This document shows positions 52,901 to 59,790 of a stretch of DNA of 64,000 nt, piece by piece. Numbering within the stretch: position 1 is the stretch's first letter; each line of letters opens with the position of its first letter. The notes under the pieces were generated by a model, which made no database searches, had not been told where the DNA came from, and worked only from the letters and a program-made list of their open reading frames with translations. A program made the translations under genes and the position numbers. Source of the stretch: Candidula unifasciata (taxonomy: Eukaryota; Mollusca; Gastropoda; Stylommatophora; Geomitridae); NCBI GenBank assembly GCA_905116865.2, contig CAJHNH020005001.1, forward strand, positions 186,001-250,000, read 5' to 3'.

Positions 52901-53611
52901 GATATTGACTGGTGTTGAGTGGTCTATAAAACATGGCTGTAGCACCATATATCCAAAACCCCACTGGTGTGAGAATGTTTCTTTAAGGCAACAAATAGTA
53001 AAGCTTGTTGAACCAGTTACAGTTTGCACTGCTCAAGGCAGCAGCTGACAAAATCTAATTGAAGCTGATTTTTTGGTCAGTTCACTGGTCACCTTCCTTA
53101 TATTTCTTCAAAGTTAGAATACATCTGCCTCAGAGGCAAGAGCCCAGCTGTCTGCACCCAAACAAACCAGATCAAATGTAAAACGGATGTGCACGCAGCA
53201 CTCAAGTTAAGGAACAAAACCTAGGTTTAGAAGTAGAAACAGACTTTCGGTCTATATTCTATGAGGACCTTCCTAATGTTTCCTTTGAAGTCAATAGAGT
53301 TTATCTGCTTGAGGGTCAAGGAAGCAGTCTGTACAGAAATAAGCCAGAATTTTAAAATAAACTTGCACACAAAACAAAAGTGTTGTAAAATTTCATTTCT
53401 GCTGTGTCTGAAATGTGACTAACATTTTAAATATCTTGATTGCTTTTTGCAGCAAAATTCCCAGGGTGAGATCCAGATGCTTCAGACAGACTTTTCCATG
53501 ACAGTGCAAGATGCTATGGAGATGTACCTCCAGAAGCACAACAGTATACCTCTCTTTCTCAGCAGCATTACCATGGAGCTGTTCAGTAGGCAGACCATGA
53601 ACTTGGGATAG
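25784..53611 (+). CDS. MAD1L1: Mitotic spindle assembly checkpoint protein MAD1 (15 coding exons, complete)
   Basis: Exons are 25784-25982, 28343-28509, 30345-30527, 32112-32318, 34677-34807, 36247-36361, 39391-39452, 41231-41317, 42621-42765, 44736-44930, 46540-46616, 48364-48454, 51364-51586, 52325-52515 and 53453-53611. All phases join, giving 2232 nt and 743 residues (human MAD1 is 718). Residues about 67-620 are coiled coil. The MAD2-interaction motif is KVVHITMNP (562-570; human KVLHMSLNP). The C-terminal globular part includes CYQLTGYRIDI and ends LFSRQTMNLG, where human has LFSRQTVA. In the family, MAD1 is a homodimer that carries MAD2 to unattached kinetochores and nuclear pores and templates closed MAD2. 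One oddity is that the Bub1-binding RLK motif reads RLM here (642-644). The first coding exon follows an AG acceptor, so at least one noncoding 5' exon should lie upstream. The weakest junction is the exon 6 donor, GTGGCC. Confidence 0.95.
26600..27395. repeat. Minisatellite in MAD1 intron 1, unit about 52 bp with shorter variants
   Basis: Units read TCATGTTGTGTCATTATATG, TCACATAGGGCTCACAGTCT, ATTCCCCCATTG; some lack the ATTATATG segment. About 16 copies. Confidence 0.95.
27660..27975 (+). mobile_element. RTE-like LINE C-terminal remnant in MAD1 intron 1
   Basis: The plus strand reads KLAWFGHVLRHDSIAKTVLL and GRGRRRGCKEDVE, then stops and a KMVDFVF tail. This is the common LINE W-FGHV-R / GRRRRGR end, frame-broken. 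Confidence 0.75.
28195..28255 (+). mobile_element. SINE family A tail fragment
   Basis: AAACCAAAGTCCAGAAATGG and GAACACAAAGAAGAAGAA are the family's 3' end. Confidence 0.5.
28343..28509 (+). CDS. MAD1L1: MAD1 exon 2
   Basis: The acceptor is TTTCTCCACAG and the donor GTAAGC. It encodes residues 67-122 of the coiled coil. ARINYDREIVKL resembles the human SARNYEREV segment. Phase in 1, out 0. Confidence 0.93.
29385..30055 (+). mobile_element. I-like LINE RNase H and 3' end in MAD1 intron 2
   Basis: The frame reads SLRMEVEAVTAAFRWLE, VIVTDSQSMMRKVEAG and GNEQADRLAG (RNase H acidic motifs), then TRGSGRCSTLRGKARW and a degenerate LLWGFPECCDVDS end, followed by AACAACAA. It is close to the RNase H of 10876-11430. 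Confidence 0.85.
30345..30527 (+). CDS. MAD1L1: MAD1 exon 3
   Basis: The acceptor is CTCATTACAG and the donor GTAAGA. This 183-nt exon, phase 0 at both ends, encodes residues 123-183, all highly charged heptad coiled coil. Confidence 0.93.
30708..30890 (-). mobile_element. I-like LINE 3' end fragment in MAD1 intron 3
   Basis: The minus strand reads GSEHLLAYPLCDEDN, the terminal EHL-x-P-x-C-D motif of this LINE group. Adjacent 30776-31050 looks SINE-like (TGGGTTAGCCCAGTCGATAA). Confidence 0.55.
31092..31330 (+). mobile_element. SINE family A copy
   Basis: GGAATACACCCACTGCTTCC, CAAAGAACCAACAGTCTG, AGTCCAGAAATGGACAAAC and TGTACAGCTGGTGAAC occur in family order. Confidence 0.78.
31331..31640. 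repeat. Irregular tandem repeat derived from the SINE tail
   Basis: GTACATCTGC-AGTGTGGGC and ACTTTCTGTCAGAGTTTATA recur about four times at 70-103 bp spacing. The segment copies the CAAACAACCACAACTTTCTG region of the SINE immediately upstream. Confidence 0.75.
31655..31740 (-). mobile_element. SINE family B 3' fragment
   Basis: AAAAGTAAAGGAGCATTTTT, GGGGCTAGACGTATATATTT and ATAGGAGAATCG match the reversed B family end. Confidence 0.55.
31741..32032 (-). mobile_element. SINE family A copy
   Basis: TTGACCAGCTGTAAGCTCTG, GGAAAGTCCTGGTTG, CAATTAGTCAACTCC and CCCACATGGGGAGCCC are in family order. It ends about 80 bp before MAD1 exon 4. Confidence 0.8.
32112..32318 (+). CDS. MAD1L1: MAD1 exon 4
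   Basis: The acceptor lies in CATAACAAAAG; the next AG, six bases later, would also keep phase. The donor is GTTTGT. It encodes coiled-coil residues 184-252, with a Gln/Glu-rich LELRKQLQIENSELQQEL stretch. The start is uncertain by 6 nt. Confidence 0.88.
32414..32545 (-). mobile_element. SINE family B fragment in MAD1 intron 4
   Basis: AAAGTAAAGGGCCTTTTTCT, GGGCATATAGGGCTGAACAT and GGTGATGTGGTCAGCATG are reversed B family segments. Confidence 0.6.
32680..32955 (+). mobile_element. RTE-like LINE C-terminal remnant in MAD1 intron 4
   Basis: Across two frames it reads VKQFGHPVRMQQD and RRSRTRGRPRQIWISNLKD, the conserved LINE end, followed by ATGATGATC. Confidence 0.75.
33620..34380. repeat. 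Minisatellite in MAD1 intron 4, unit 32 bp, about 23 copies
   Basis: Units are TTATGTTGCCATTGTTACTT then GTCTAAACAGTG. Variants (CATTGTT, CTTTGTT, CTTTCTT) occur in runs, suggesting several duplication rounds. Confidence 0.96.
34400..34600 (+). mobile_element. SINE-like repeat, third family
   Basis: It shares GATCATCACTGGAGCTACAG-type sequence and a GTGTGCGACACACTC block with 35255-35330. Confidence 0.5.
34677..34807 (+). CDS. MAD1L1: MAD1 exon 5
   Basis: The acceptor is CACATTTAG and the donor GTAATT. It encodes residues 253-295, including LVPSMKSELEKLRLDNEQL, which aligns with human LVRLPRLERELKQL. Phase in 0, out 2. Confidence 0.92.
34968..35219 (+). mobile_element. SINE family A copy in MAD1 intron 5
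   Basis: CCATTGTGGGGAAAACAAGT, GAACCAACGGTCTGC and TTTACAGCTGGTGAATGGGA end in (GAA)n. Confidence 0.8.
35870..36095 (+). mobile_element. I-like LINE 3' end in MAD1 intron 5
   Basis: The frame reads TRGSGQLTTLRGRARRIYN and EHIWECPECYDVNS, the same end as 29800-29960. Confidence 0.8.
36247..36361 (+). CDS. MAD1L1: MAD1 exon 6
   Basis: The acceptor is TACTTTCAG. It encodes residues 296-334, ending IQLEVENE, equivalent to human LVGLELENE. The inferred donor GTGGCC at 36362 is weak. A GTGGAG at 36350 would also hold phase but would drop the conserved VENE. Confidence 0.85.
36440..36712 (+). mobile_element. SINE family B copy in MAD1 intron 6
   Basis: CACCGGTTCAAATATTATGG resembles box B. TGGCTCCCAGGCCAG, GTCCTGGGAGGTAAAGG and GATTGGTCTATAAAAAAT follow. 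Confidence 0.7.
37259..38791 (+). mobile_element. RTE-like LINE with 145-164 bp flanking direct repeats, MAD1 intron 6
   Basis: The element core is 37423-38646, 5' truncated, with tail (GAA)n. The frames read DEQAGFRSNRSCTDQI, IGFIDYEKAFDSIDR (RT motif A), GVRQGCLLSPLLF (B), LDFADDVALL (C, catalytic residues intact), SYTYLGSNVDKDGG, LLYGAETWR, and KRRWRWIWHTLRK with GRPKKHME at the end. Stops at 37930-37955 split the protein. The flanks 37259-37422 and 38647-38791 are near-identical direct repeats. Confidence 0.88.
39130..39275 (+). mobile_element. I-like LINE 3' end with (GACT)n tail
   Basis: GAATGGAGCATCTATGGGGA resembles the EHLWG terminal motif. GGAACTGCAGATGACTGACT follows. It lies shortly before MAD1 exon 7. 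Confidence 0.55.
39391..39452 (+). CDS. MAD1L1: MAD1 exon 7
   Basis: The acceptor is TGTGTTTCAG. The donor GTACGT at 39453 gives phase 2; the GTAATA four bases on would break the frame. It encodes residues 335-354, with ELQGRLHRWEAAD matching human LLAKLQSWERLD. Confidence 0.88.
39595..40195 (+). mobile_element. I-like LINE RNase H and 3' end in MAD1 intron 7
   Basis: Pieces in shifting frames: TTSSMTV and MDVAKAQEWLKNQ, then IAVIFVPGYAGVKGNERADA, LYRLHTLGV and GRSEHLWSCLMCDED. It is decayed relative to 10876-11430. Confidence 0.78.
40680..40870. repeat. Short tandem repeat, unit about 38 bp
   Basis: ACATGTTTCATTACTTTCTG then AAAACCTCTCATACACAG recurs about four times in MAD1 intron 7. Confidence 0.8.
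41231..41317 (+). CDS. MAD1L1: MAD1 exon 8
   Basis: A long T tract and CCAG acceptor precede it, and the donor is GTAAGA. It encodes residues 355-383 (SPSSLSRRIQELETSQ...), aligned with human LSRFVVELQQRELAL. Phase 2 in and out. Confidence 0.9.
41641..41825 (-). mobile_element. SINE family B copy in MAD1 intron 8
   Basis: AAGTAAAGGACCCTTTTCCA, GGCATATAGGGCTAGACCTA and CGCCTTTACTTCCCGGGA match the reversed family B body and end. Confidence 0.75.
42360..42500 (+). mobile_element. SINE family B fragment
   Basis: GTAGGTCTTTGGTTTAACCC, CCTAGGTTAACAC, GTGAAGTAAAGATGAC and TTTGGTC resemble the B body. Weak. Confidence 0.4.
42621..42765 (+). CDS. MAD1L1: MAD1 exon 9
   Basis: The acceptor is TTTTTGAAG and the donor GTGAGT. 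It encodes residues 384-432, ending IKHLKRKLLLVTG, against human ARRLQKRVLLLTK. Phase 2 in, 0 out. Confidence 0.93.
42790..42870 (-). mobile_element. I-like LINE 3' end fragment in MAD1 intron 9
   Basis: The minus strand reads GHLWTCPECGEDNPT, the best-preserved copy of the terminal motif. It lies about 25 bp after the exon 9 donor. Confidence 0.75.
43444..43875. repeat. Minisatellite in MAD1 intron 9, unit about 27 bp, about 16 copies
   Basis: Units are GGGGATCTGGTCAGCACACA then GCACTCA. The 27-bp (9-codon) period keeps frames open on both strands. Confidence 0.95.
43876..44050 (+). mobile_element. I-like LINE 3' end fused to the 27-bp array
   Basis: GGAAAGACAAGACAGACAGA, TGGTATTGGAACTCTGCGCT and GATACAGTACTTATGGGC align with the 3' end at 29830-29930 (LRGKARW to KMGIKLLWG). 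Confidence 0.75.
44232..44735. repeat. Minisatellite in MAD1 intron 9, unit 36 bp, about 14 copies, ending as the exon 10 acceptor
   Basis: Units are TTAAGCTCTCTACATACATC then ATTCATTATCTTCATG. The last unit ends ATTATTGTCTTCAG directly at exon 10. Confidence 0.95.
44736..44930 (+). CDS. MAD1L1: MAD1 exon 10
   Basis: The acceptor TTGTCTTCAG is formed by the last unit of the preceding 36-bp minisatellite. The donor is GTAGAT. It encodes residues 433-497; ERDSYKGLLDSYESE equals human ERDGMRAILGSYDSE. Phase 0 in and out. Confidence 0.95.
44940..45400. repeat. Degenerate tandem repeat in MAD1 intron 10, unit roughly 50-60 bp
   Basis: TTGTTGGGTAGATGACAGC, TTAGAGTGG-TGGCATTGTTG and GGATGTAGTGTT recur with drift. 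The first unit begins within the donor of exon 10 (GTAGATGACAGC). Confidence 0.85.
45758..45963. repeat. (CA)n-rich and (CATA)n microsatellite
   Basis: A mixed CACACA stretch leads into about 100 bp of pure CATA repeat ending at 45963. Confidence 0.95.
46079..46516. repeat. Minisatellite in MAD1 intron 10, unit 36 bp, 12 copies
   Basis: Units are GACTTTACTAAAGACAAACT then GGGTTAACAAGATGTA, almost identical apart from AAAG/GAAG. It ends about 24 bp before exon 11. A 280-codon minus frame here is an artefact of the 12-codon period. Confidence 0.96.
46540..46616 (+). CDS. MAD1L1: MAD1 exon 11
   Basis: The acceptor is ATGTTCACAG and the donor GTAAGT. It encodes residues 498-522 (LQQQVVLASGHQELSRED...), short coiled coil. 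Phase 0 in, 2 out. Confidence 0.88.
46795..47290 (+). mobile_element. I-like LINE RNase H and 3' end in MAD1 intron 11
   Basis: TGAGAATCAGCTATGCACAC and GCATGCTCCGTGCAGAGTGG align with 29480-29580. KMRMEHLWSVLSAV is the degenerate terminal motif. A 50-bp segment (TATAGATAGTCTGGC) is duplicated at 46970-47040. Confidence 0.8.
48364..48454 (+). CDS. MAD1L1: MAD1 exon 12
   Basis: The acceptor is GTTCTCCACAG and the donor GTAAGG. It encodes residues 523-553 (RERVSELEANLATAQQEKD...RQLQ), against human VEELEGERSRLEEEK...RALQ. Phase 2 in, 0 out. Confidence 0.93.
48880..49290 (-). mobile_element. LINE C-terminal remnant, related to 59500-60190
   Basis: The minus strand contains a YFGHVKCH-like RT C-terminal motif (complement of ATGGCACTTGACATGGCCAA). 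The segments CAGAGACTGGGTGAGAGTCC and GCGCTTGCAGGTGCTT recur at 60055-60150. Confidence 0.65.
49670..50850. repeat. Minisatellite in MAD1 intron 12, unit 53 bp, about 22 copies
   Basis: Units contain TAGTTGTGTCATGCTCCAAG, TCACCAGTGGAGTGACC and TTGACTGTACTGTGCC. CATCAAG variants cluster at both ends. Confidence 0.97.
51364..51586 (+). CDS. MAD1L1: MAD1 exon 13, MAD2-binding motif
   Basis: The acceptor is TATTTTACAG and the donor GTATGG. It encodes residues 554-627, beginning GDYDPSKTKVVHITMNP, nearly identical to human GDYDQSRTKVLHMSLNP, the MAD2-interaction motif. It ends in the conserved SPSKEVE before the C-terminal helix. Confidence 0.97.
51625..52110. repeat. Minisatellite in MAD1 intron 13, unit 34 bp, about 14 copies
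   Basis: Units are ATCAGATCATTGGTTCTCAT then CCTTGATCTCTGCC. It fills most of a 738-bp intron. Confidence 0.96.
52325..52515 (+). CDS. MAD1L1: MAD1 exon 14, C-terminal RWD region
   Basis: The acceptor is TTTTGCCAG and the donor GTGACT. It encodes residues 628-691: ELKSQLHRAEMRNKRLMEVF, EFREVCYQLTGYRID and LISMYAE. RLM replaces the human RLK motif. Confidence 0.97.
52740..52990 (+). mobile_element. SINE family B copy in MAD1 intron 14
   Basis: GGAGCTGCAGTGGTGCAGTT, CTTGGGTTTAAATCC (box B-like), GGCTGCCAGGTTGATCC and TGGTCTATAAAACATGG follow the family plan. Confidence 0.7.
53120..53230 (+). mobile_element. SINE family A fragment in MAD1 intron 14
   Basis: ATACATCTGCCTCAGAGGCA, CCAGATCAAATGTAAAACGG and ATGTGCACGCAGCACTCA follow the family order. 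Confidence 0.65.
53453..53611 (+). CDS. MAD1L1: MAD1 exon 15, terminal coding exon
   Basis: The acceptor is CTTTTTGCAG and the stop TAG is at 53609-53611. It encodes residues 692-743, including IPLFLSSITMELFSRQTMNLG. The Thr at 739 matches the position of human T716, a reported checkpoint phosphosite. Confidence 0.96.
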   Translation, partial: QNSQGEIQMLQTDFSMTVQDAMEMYLQKHNSIPLFLSSITMELFSRQTMNLG

Positions 53612-54234
53612 TGGCTTTGTTGGTCGGGGTACCAGGCAGCAACATTTGATGAATTGTTTGGGGAACTAGACAGCCATGAGTAGCATTTGATGTTGTTTGG
53701 GGGAACTAGTAATGACATGTGGCATTTAATGAAGTTTGGGAGACTCAACAGCTATATGTGGCATTTAATTAAGTTTGGGGCACCAGACAGCCATGTGTGG
53801 CATTGAGTGAACTTGTTTAGGAAACCAGACGAGTATTTGGCGACGGGTGAAACCACCTAAGTGTGGCATTTAATGACTTTATTGTGTGTATGTAGAATGG
53901 TCATGATAGCTAGTGAGTGAAGATTATAAGTGATGAGTGGTAATATAGAGTGAATGCCTGTGATGAGAGGTGAGTGTTAATGATGGGTGATAATTTGAGT
54001 GGTGAGTGATCATTGTGGGTGGTGATTATGAGTGGTGAGTGATCATTGTGGGTGGTGATTATGAGTGGTGATTGGTTATGAAAATTTGATGTTTTTATGG
54101 TCATCTGGCTAGTGTTTGATCCTGTTGAGCTGTGAGTGGCCAGTGATCAAAATAAGTTAACGTAGAACCAGCTATCACAACAATAACCTGTTCTGTTCTG
54201 CAGACAATTTATGCTTTTTATAAACAAAAATAAA
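53612..54234 (+). other. MAD1L1: MAD1 3' untranslated region with candidate poly(A) signal
   Basis: After the stop the sequence holds imperfect repeats of about 40-50 bp (GGCATTTAATGAAGTTTGGG type, 53630-53880) and then GTGATGAGTGGT-like repeats (53925-54075). AATAAA occurs at 54229-54234 and is the first good poly(A) signal seen on this strand. The 3' end is inferred only. Confidence 0.45.
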
Positions 54235-54639
54235 AAAATTCAGAGATAATGAAATGCTGTAATTGTTAATATCATCATTGACAGTTGTGTGTGTTATGTT
54301 TTCTGATTTTGTTTACATTTTTGGTGGAAAACATACCGTACTTTGGTGGTACACTCATCTTCCTTTCTTTTTCTGCGCCTCCTTTGCCATTTTCTTCTTC
54401 TTTCCTTCTGTTTATTTGTAACGCCTGTGACCCGTGAATGCTACAAAATCATCATCATCAGGTGCCTTGCCAACTGGCCTGGGCGTTCATGCTTCTATAC
54501 AATCTGAGATCTCCTGCAGCATGTATCAGTTCGTGTGCTGACAAACCTCCATGCCATGCAACAAGACTGTCAAGAATCTTCTTTCATTGTCTTCCTCCAT
54601 CCCTCCTTTCACAGATCTTTCCAGTGGTCACAATATGTT

Positions 54640-55420
54640 CGGCCTCAGAACATCAGATGCTGCCCGCCTTGCTTATGACAGGAACTTGCATCTCCCCACA
54701 ACGCTTAGCGGCATACGTGGAAGGAAAAAGTAAAAGTAAAGTACAATATGTTCCATTTTCCCTCTTCCCATAACATGACCGAAAAATGACGACTGTCTCC
54801 TCCTGATGTTTGTGATAAGTTGTCTTTAGGCTGCCGCCTCTTTCAAAACCTCTTGGTTGCTCTTTTTGCTGTCCGAGGTATTCTAAGCATTGTTCTGTAA
54901 AAACACATCTCTGAGGCCTCAAGAAATTGTTTGGCCTGCCTACTGATTGTCCAGGATTCCCAGCATTATATTTAAACTGGATGTATGTAACAAGCAAGAA
55001 TTCTTTTTCAAACCTTCAGATATAGTGCATAAGATGGTCTTTATTTAAAAAAATGTAGTTTTTATCTGTCCTATTCTGTTTCTTATCTCAGTCATGCATC
55101 TTCCATCTGATGTTATCCATTTGCCCAGATACTTATATTTATGTAGTCCCAAAATAACACTATTGACTTTTATTGCATTTAAGAATAAATCTTTTCTTTG
55201 ATACCACCATTACTTCTGTCTTTCCATTATTGAAACTGAGGCCCATTCTTCTACTTTCTACCACCACAACGTCTATCATTTCCTGTAGTTCTTTCTGACT
55301 TTTCACTGTCAAGACTGTATCATCAGCATAACCCGTTGGAATCTCCATTTAAAAATCCTTGAAATATTCTAAATATTCCTGTCGCAGTGACTCATCACCC
55401 AGTCAGTTTCTGAATATTTC
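54640..55420 (-). mobile_element. LINE reverse transcriptase remnant (YADD kept)
   Basis: The minus strand reads IPTGYADDTVLTVKSQKELQ, LSFNNGKTEVMVVSKK, then, after stops, further thumb-like pieces including RRQSSFFGHVM-like sequence near 54760. The catalytic YADD is intact but the frame is broken. It lies between MAD1 and the PLAC8 gene. Confidence 0.8.
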
Positions 55421-55804
55421 AATCACACATTCAGATTGGTTTTCTCCAATCCATTTCCACTATTCTGATGCACAATATGATATATTTCCTCACTTTGTTA
55501 GTTTGGAGGATTCATTATTGTGGTGTAGTTTTAATTTTTCTCTTTATTAACTTTAAACATTCTGTTAAGAATAGTGCTATCATTTAACAATTCAGGGCTA
55601 TGTGTATGCTAAGGAATTATTTTTCAATCGCAAGAAATAGGAGTCAGCATGTTTGATTGTTTGTGGTGGTAGTCAGCAAAGCAAACAGTTATGGCATATT
55701 TTGACCTGTGTTGCCTAGTCACCTACCCCTACCCCTTGTGTTACTTGATCTAGTTGGCCATGAATCAGCAGCAGACTTGGTCATGAGTTTACTTACCCAT
55801 GTTA

Positions 55805-56150
55805 GTGAAACTTTCCTCTTCCCAGTAGAGTAGTCTTCCCAGTAGAGTAGTCTTCCCAGTAGAGTAGTCTTCCCAGTAGAGTAGTCTTCCCAGTAGAGTA
55901 GTCTTCCCAGTAGAGTAGTCTTCCCAGTAGAGTAGTCTTCCCAGTAGAGTAGTCTTCCCAGTAGAGTAGTCTTCCCAGTAGAGTAGTCTTCCCAGTAGAG
56001 TAGTCTTCCCAGTAAAGTAGTCTTCCCAGTAGAGTAGTCTTCCCAGTAGAGTAGTCTTCCCAGTAGAGTAGTCTTCCCAGTAGAGTAGTCTTCCCAGTAG
56101 AGTAGTCTTCCCAGTAGAGTAGTCTTCCCAGTAGAGTAGTCTTCCCAATT
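55805..56150. repeat. Minisatellite, unit 17 bp, about 20 copies
   Basis: AGTAGAGTAGTCTTCCC repeats with one AGTAAAG variant at about 56010. Three units make 17 codons, giving long minus-strand frames. Confidence 0.97.
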
Positions 56151-56649
56151 CAGTTTGTCTTTGGTACTATGGTGATTGGTTAATTGATTGATCAGTTTGT
56201 CCACTCCAGGTTGCTACCTAAAGGCCCACCATACCATCCTTAAATCAAAACTCAGCAATCTGTCTGTACCACGGACCAGCAGGGTAGATCCAAGATACCA
56301 TGTTCAACCTCTAAATGAAGTTGTAATCAGGGTGACCATTACAGCCACACTGGCCAGGTGTCGCCTGCAGTCCTGGGCGGGTTAGAACATGGTGCCATAT
56401 TGACAGGCTTGTTAACTTTCGTGAATTGCCAGAGTAATTTACATATTATAATTACCAGTGGGCAGTAACTCTATAATAATATGAGGAACCTTAAACTTGA
56501 GTGATACTACTGTGAACAATTTAGAAATGGCAAGTTTACTAAAAACATGAGCCAGTCTGTCTTCATGCTAACACACTTGCACACACGGCAAAAAAGATCT
56601 CAAGGATTTGAACTCAAACCAACTAGAAGGTTATTGTGCTAGCCACAGG

Positions 56650-56870
56650 GTATAGACAACAAATAGACAACCATCTGACACGGACAACCGTCAGACACTG
56701 ACATGGACAACCATTAGACACTGACAGCCATTTGACACTGACGTGGACAACCATTAGACACTGACATGGACAGCCATTAGACACTGACGTGGACAACCAT
56801 TGAACACTGACAGGGACAACCATTAGATACTGACATGGACAATCATTAGACACTAACATTGACAACCATT
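56650..56870. repeat. Degenerate tandem repeat, unit about 23 bp
   Basis: ACACTGACATGGACAACCAT TAG-type units recur about nine times. A reversed SINE B-like head (GGTTATTGTGCTAGCCAC) precedes it. Confidence 0.8.
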
Positions 56871-57507
56871 GAAGCTCTGGAACTATCTGCACTGTCCACT
56901 GATAGGAGTCCATTACAGTGGCTGTCTCAACCACGTGGCAGATCTCATCGGATTTAGCTGACAGCTCCATGATGATGACGATGCAGATTAAATCAGAGGA
57001 AGACAGAGACCATGTAAACCTCAGTAACAAGCACATTGGCCATGTATGCCTCAGCCTTGACACTGCCAGGTACCAGAGAACCCAGGTTAGATAAACACCA
57101 TTGATTAAGGCTCCAGAAGTATCTCTCATGAATTTTCAAACAGCCAAGATAACAACAATAGGAATTTACAAACAGCCAAGGTAGCAACAACAATAGTATA
57201 TTTATACAAAAAGTAAAAAAGACACAGCCACTGTGCGTGTTACACTTAACAAATAAGTAAATATACCCAAGACTACTTGGATAAACGATGGGGTCTGCCG
57301 AAAATATCCCATTCTTCAAATAGTATCTTTTTTAATGATGAGTCTAGAGTTGGTATTCCCGCTTCCATCTCCACCTGATTCGATTACTGTCTGTTCAATT
57401 GATGTCACTTAAATGTGAGCTTAACTCAGTTTCCTATAAAAGTCACCGTTTCGTAATGAAACGATTTTTCTGGCACGATGGTATGTATACGTTCTCGGGT
57501 AAGAAAG

Positions 57508-57612
57508 TCACCATTCAGTGCTGAAGCCAAAGTCTTCCATCTCTCTGTACATCTGGCAGGTGGCACAGGGACAGCAGCAGCTGGTCACCAGACAGTCGTC
57601 CATGATAGTTCC
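57508..57612 (-). CDS. PLAC8-family gene exon 3
   Basis: The acceptor is TTCCCATCAG and the stop TGA is at 57510-57508. It encodes residues 198-231: GTIMDDC, SCCCPCATCQMYREM and a short tail ending TEW. Confidence 0.88.
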   Translation of the reverse strand, partial: GTIMDDCLVTSCCCPCATCQMYREMEDFGFSTEW

Positions 57613-59758
57613 CTGATGGGAAGAGACAGTTTACACCATAGTAGACTTAAATACATATTCGTTCTGTTTGTTTCAGACTATAGTTGAGTGTTATTATATA
57701 ATCTGTTTGTGTTTTTTTTTTTCTCTCTATACATACAACTTTCATAAAACAGTTTACCCTATCAGAAATTAAACACTTTATTACAGGCCACTATATACTT
57801 TCGAATCCAGAGGATGGCTCACAAAGTAGGCTGACTATAAAATCTTGAGATGAAAACGACACATCTTACTATTTTGAGCAGTAAACTGGACATCCCAAGT
57901 CAGTTTGCCCGAACCCTCTTTCTCCCTCCTCCACCCCCTTTTTATCTTCTAGGTCCCCGGGGTGAACGGGTTAATTACTTGCAGGACATTGGTTTTAAAA
58001 CTCGATTCATTGTCGCCAAGAAGTAAGCGAAACGATTTGTTCTTTAATTGTACTGGTATAAATGCTGCTGTGAAAATTCTCATAAATGAATTTCAGGCAT
58101 TAAAAGTATTTAAAAACTATTAAATCTAATAAGGTTTGCAGATATAACTGTTATTGTTGTGTTTTATTGTCGAGTTTATTTCTAGATTTTTATAAAACGG
58201 GACAATTGACGTTTTATTTGGAGTCCCGCCGGTACACTGCTTTGGTCACCAGCTACAACGGGATCTGTGGTCACCAGCTAAAACGGGACCTGTGGTCACC
58301 CTCAAACACAAACAAAATGGTGTCGATGTTTTCAAGTCTGCGGTGACGAAAACATGTATCTTGAGCACATGTTTCTAGTTCTGGAGAGACGCAGTTATAG
58401 CTACATACTGGTTTTATCGTAGTTGTTTCAATTCTCAATGGCCCCAGTGTGGGTTCCGGGGCCCCATTGTGGGGAAAACAAGAATAGACCCACAGCCTCC
58501 CCAAAAGCACGTCGTAAGAGTCGACTAACTGGGGAGCTTCCTTTAAAGTCGGAGTGCATCTGCCGGAGAGGCAGGGAACCAACAGTCTGTATTCAAGAGA
58601 ATGAGATCGTTAAAACTGATGCACACGCAACACTCAGGATCTTGAGCAGGACTGCAGTTCAGTAGTGGACGAGCAAACAGAACTTTCCACCTGAGTGTAC
58701 AGCTGGTGAACGCGAAGAAGAAGAAGAATTCTCAATGGGAAAACATTGTTTTGAATTCCTTAACAACCACGGAGATCTAAACCGCATTTGCTTGTAAGGT
58801 GGGAAGATCCTGCCCTTCAAAGAGGTAAAAAGACCAGTAGAATGCAACAAACAGCTAATACCGATTAATAACTTACTTGTATTCCACGAAGGATGCGAAC
58901 TTTAAATCTGATCGCTGCTCCAGTTCCAGGTATGAACAGGAGATAACGTTTGTCCCCCAAACTACTGGCCACATTCACCATCATACAGGGAACACGACAA
59001 CACTCGCCACAAACTGTGTGAGTCAAAAGTTGACTTTTCAAATGCACATAAAAATCAACTGAAGCATTTGTAAAGTAATTTAACTAATTCAACTAGCAAT
59101 CTCCTCTAAAGATACTCTGACCGTCTGATATGTTAGTAAACCTGAATGCGTTGGACATGGTTAAGCGATAGCATTTTAAATCACTATTGATCACTGGCAT
59201 CATGAAAGCTAATAGACTGAAATGGCTGGGGCATACGGAGAAAATATCTGATGACAGAGAGGTGAAAACTGTATACACAAGGGAGCTACATGGTCGTAGG
59301 CCACGATCAAGAAGACGAGGAAGAGATAATGTCCAGACCTACAAACATTTGTTATCACAAACTAGATGATTGGAGGCGGGTGATATCTGCATCAATGAAC
59401 TTCAAGTGCTCAGAATGCTGAAGAAGAAGAATGCCAAAGCGGGCTACCTGTTAAAGGTTCACACCATTATTAAGCTCAGTTTTTTTTTTTTTTAACAGAA
59501 TGTCCCTTTCTTCAAAGTTCACCTGACATTGTCTCTTTCTCTAGCCCTGTGAGCTTTCATAGTCAGTGTATAGTCAAAGGTCCCTTATCCACATTCGTGG
59601 TGGGCAGCCTCTGCCTCGTTTTCCGGAAACTTTGCCACTATTCTCTTCAGACCAATATGGCACTTGACATGTCCAAAATACATAGACTTTCTGGAGAGAA
59701 TGCTGTTTATGAGCCAGTTTTTCCTGATCTTCAGATCATACAGGATATTGACGTTTAT

Positions 59759-59790
<32 letters not shown>

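Noticed and set aside
55719..56204. Minus-strand frame with repeated GKTTLL, resembling a Walker A P-loop
   Set aside because: It is a translation of a 17-bp minisatellite; there is no other ATPase motif and the same sequence is open in another frame.
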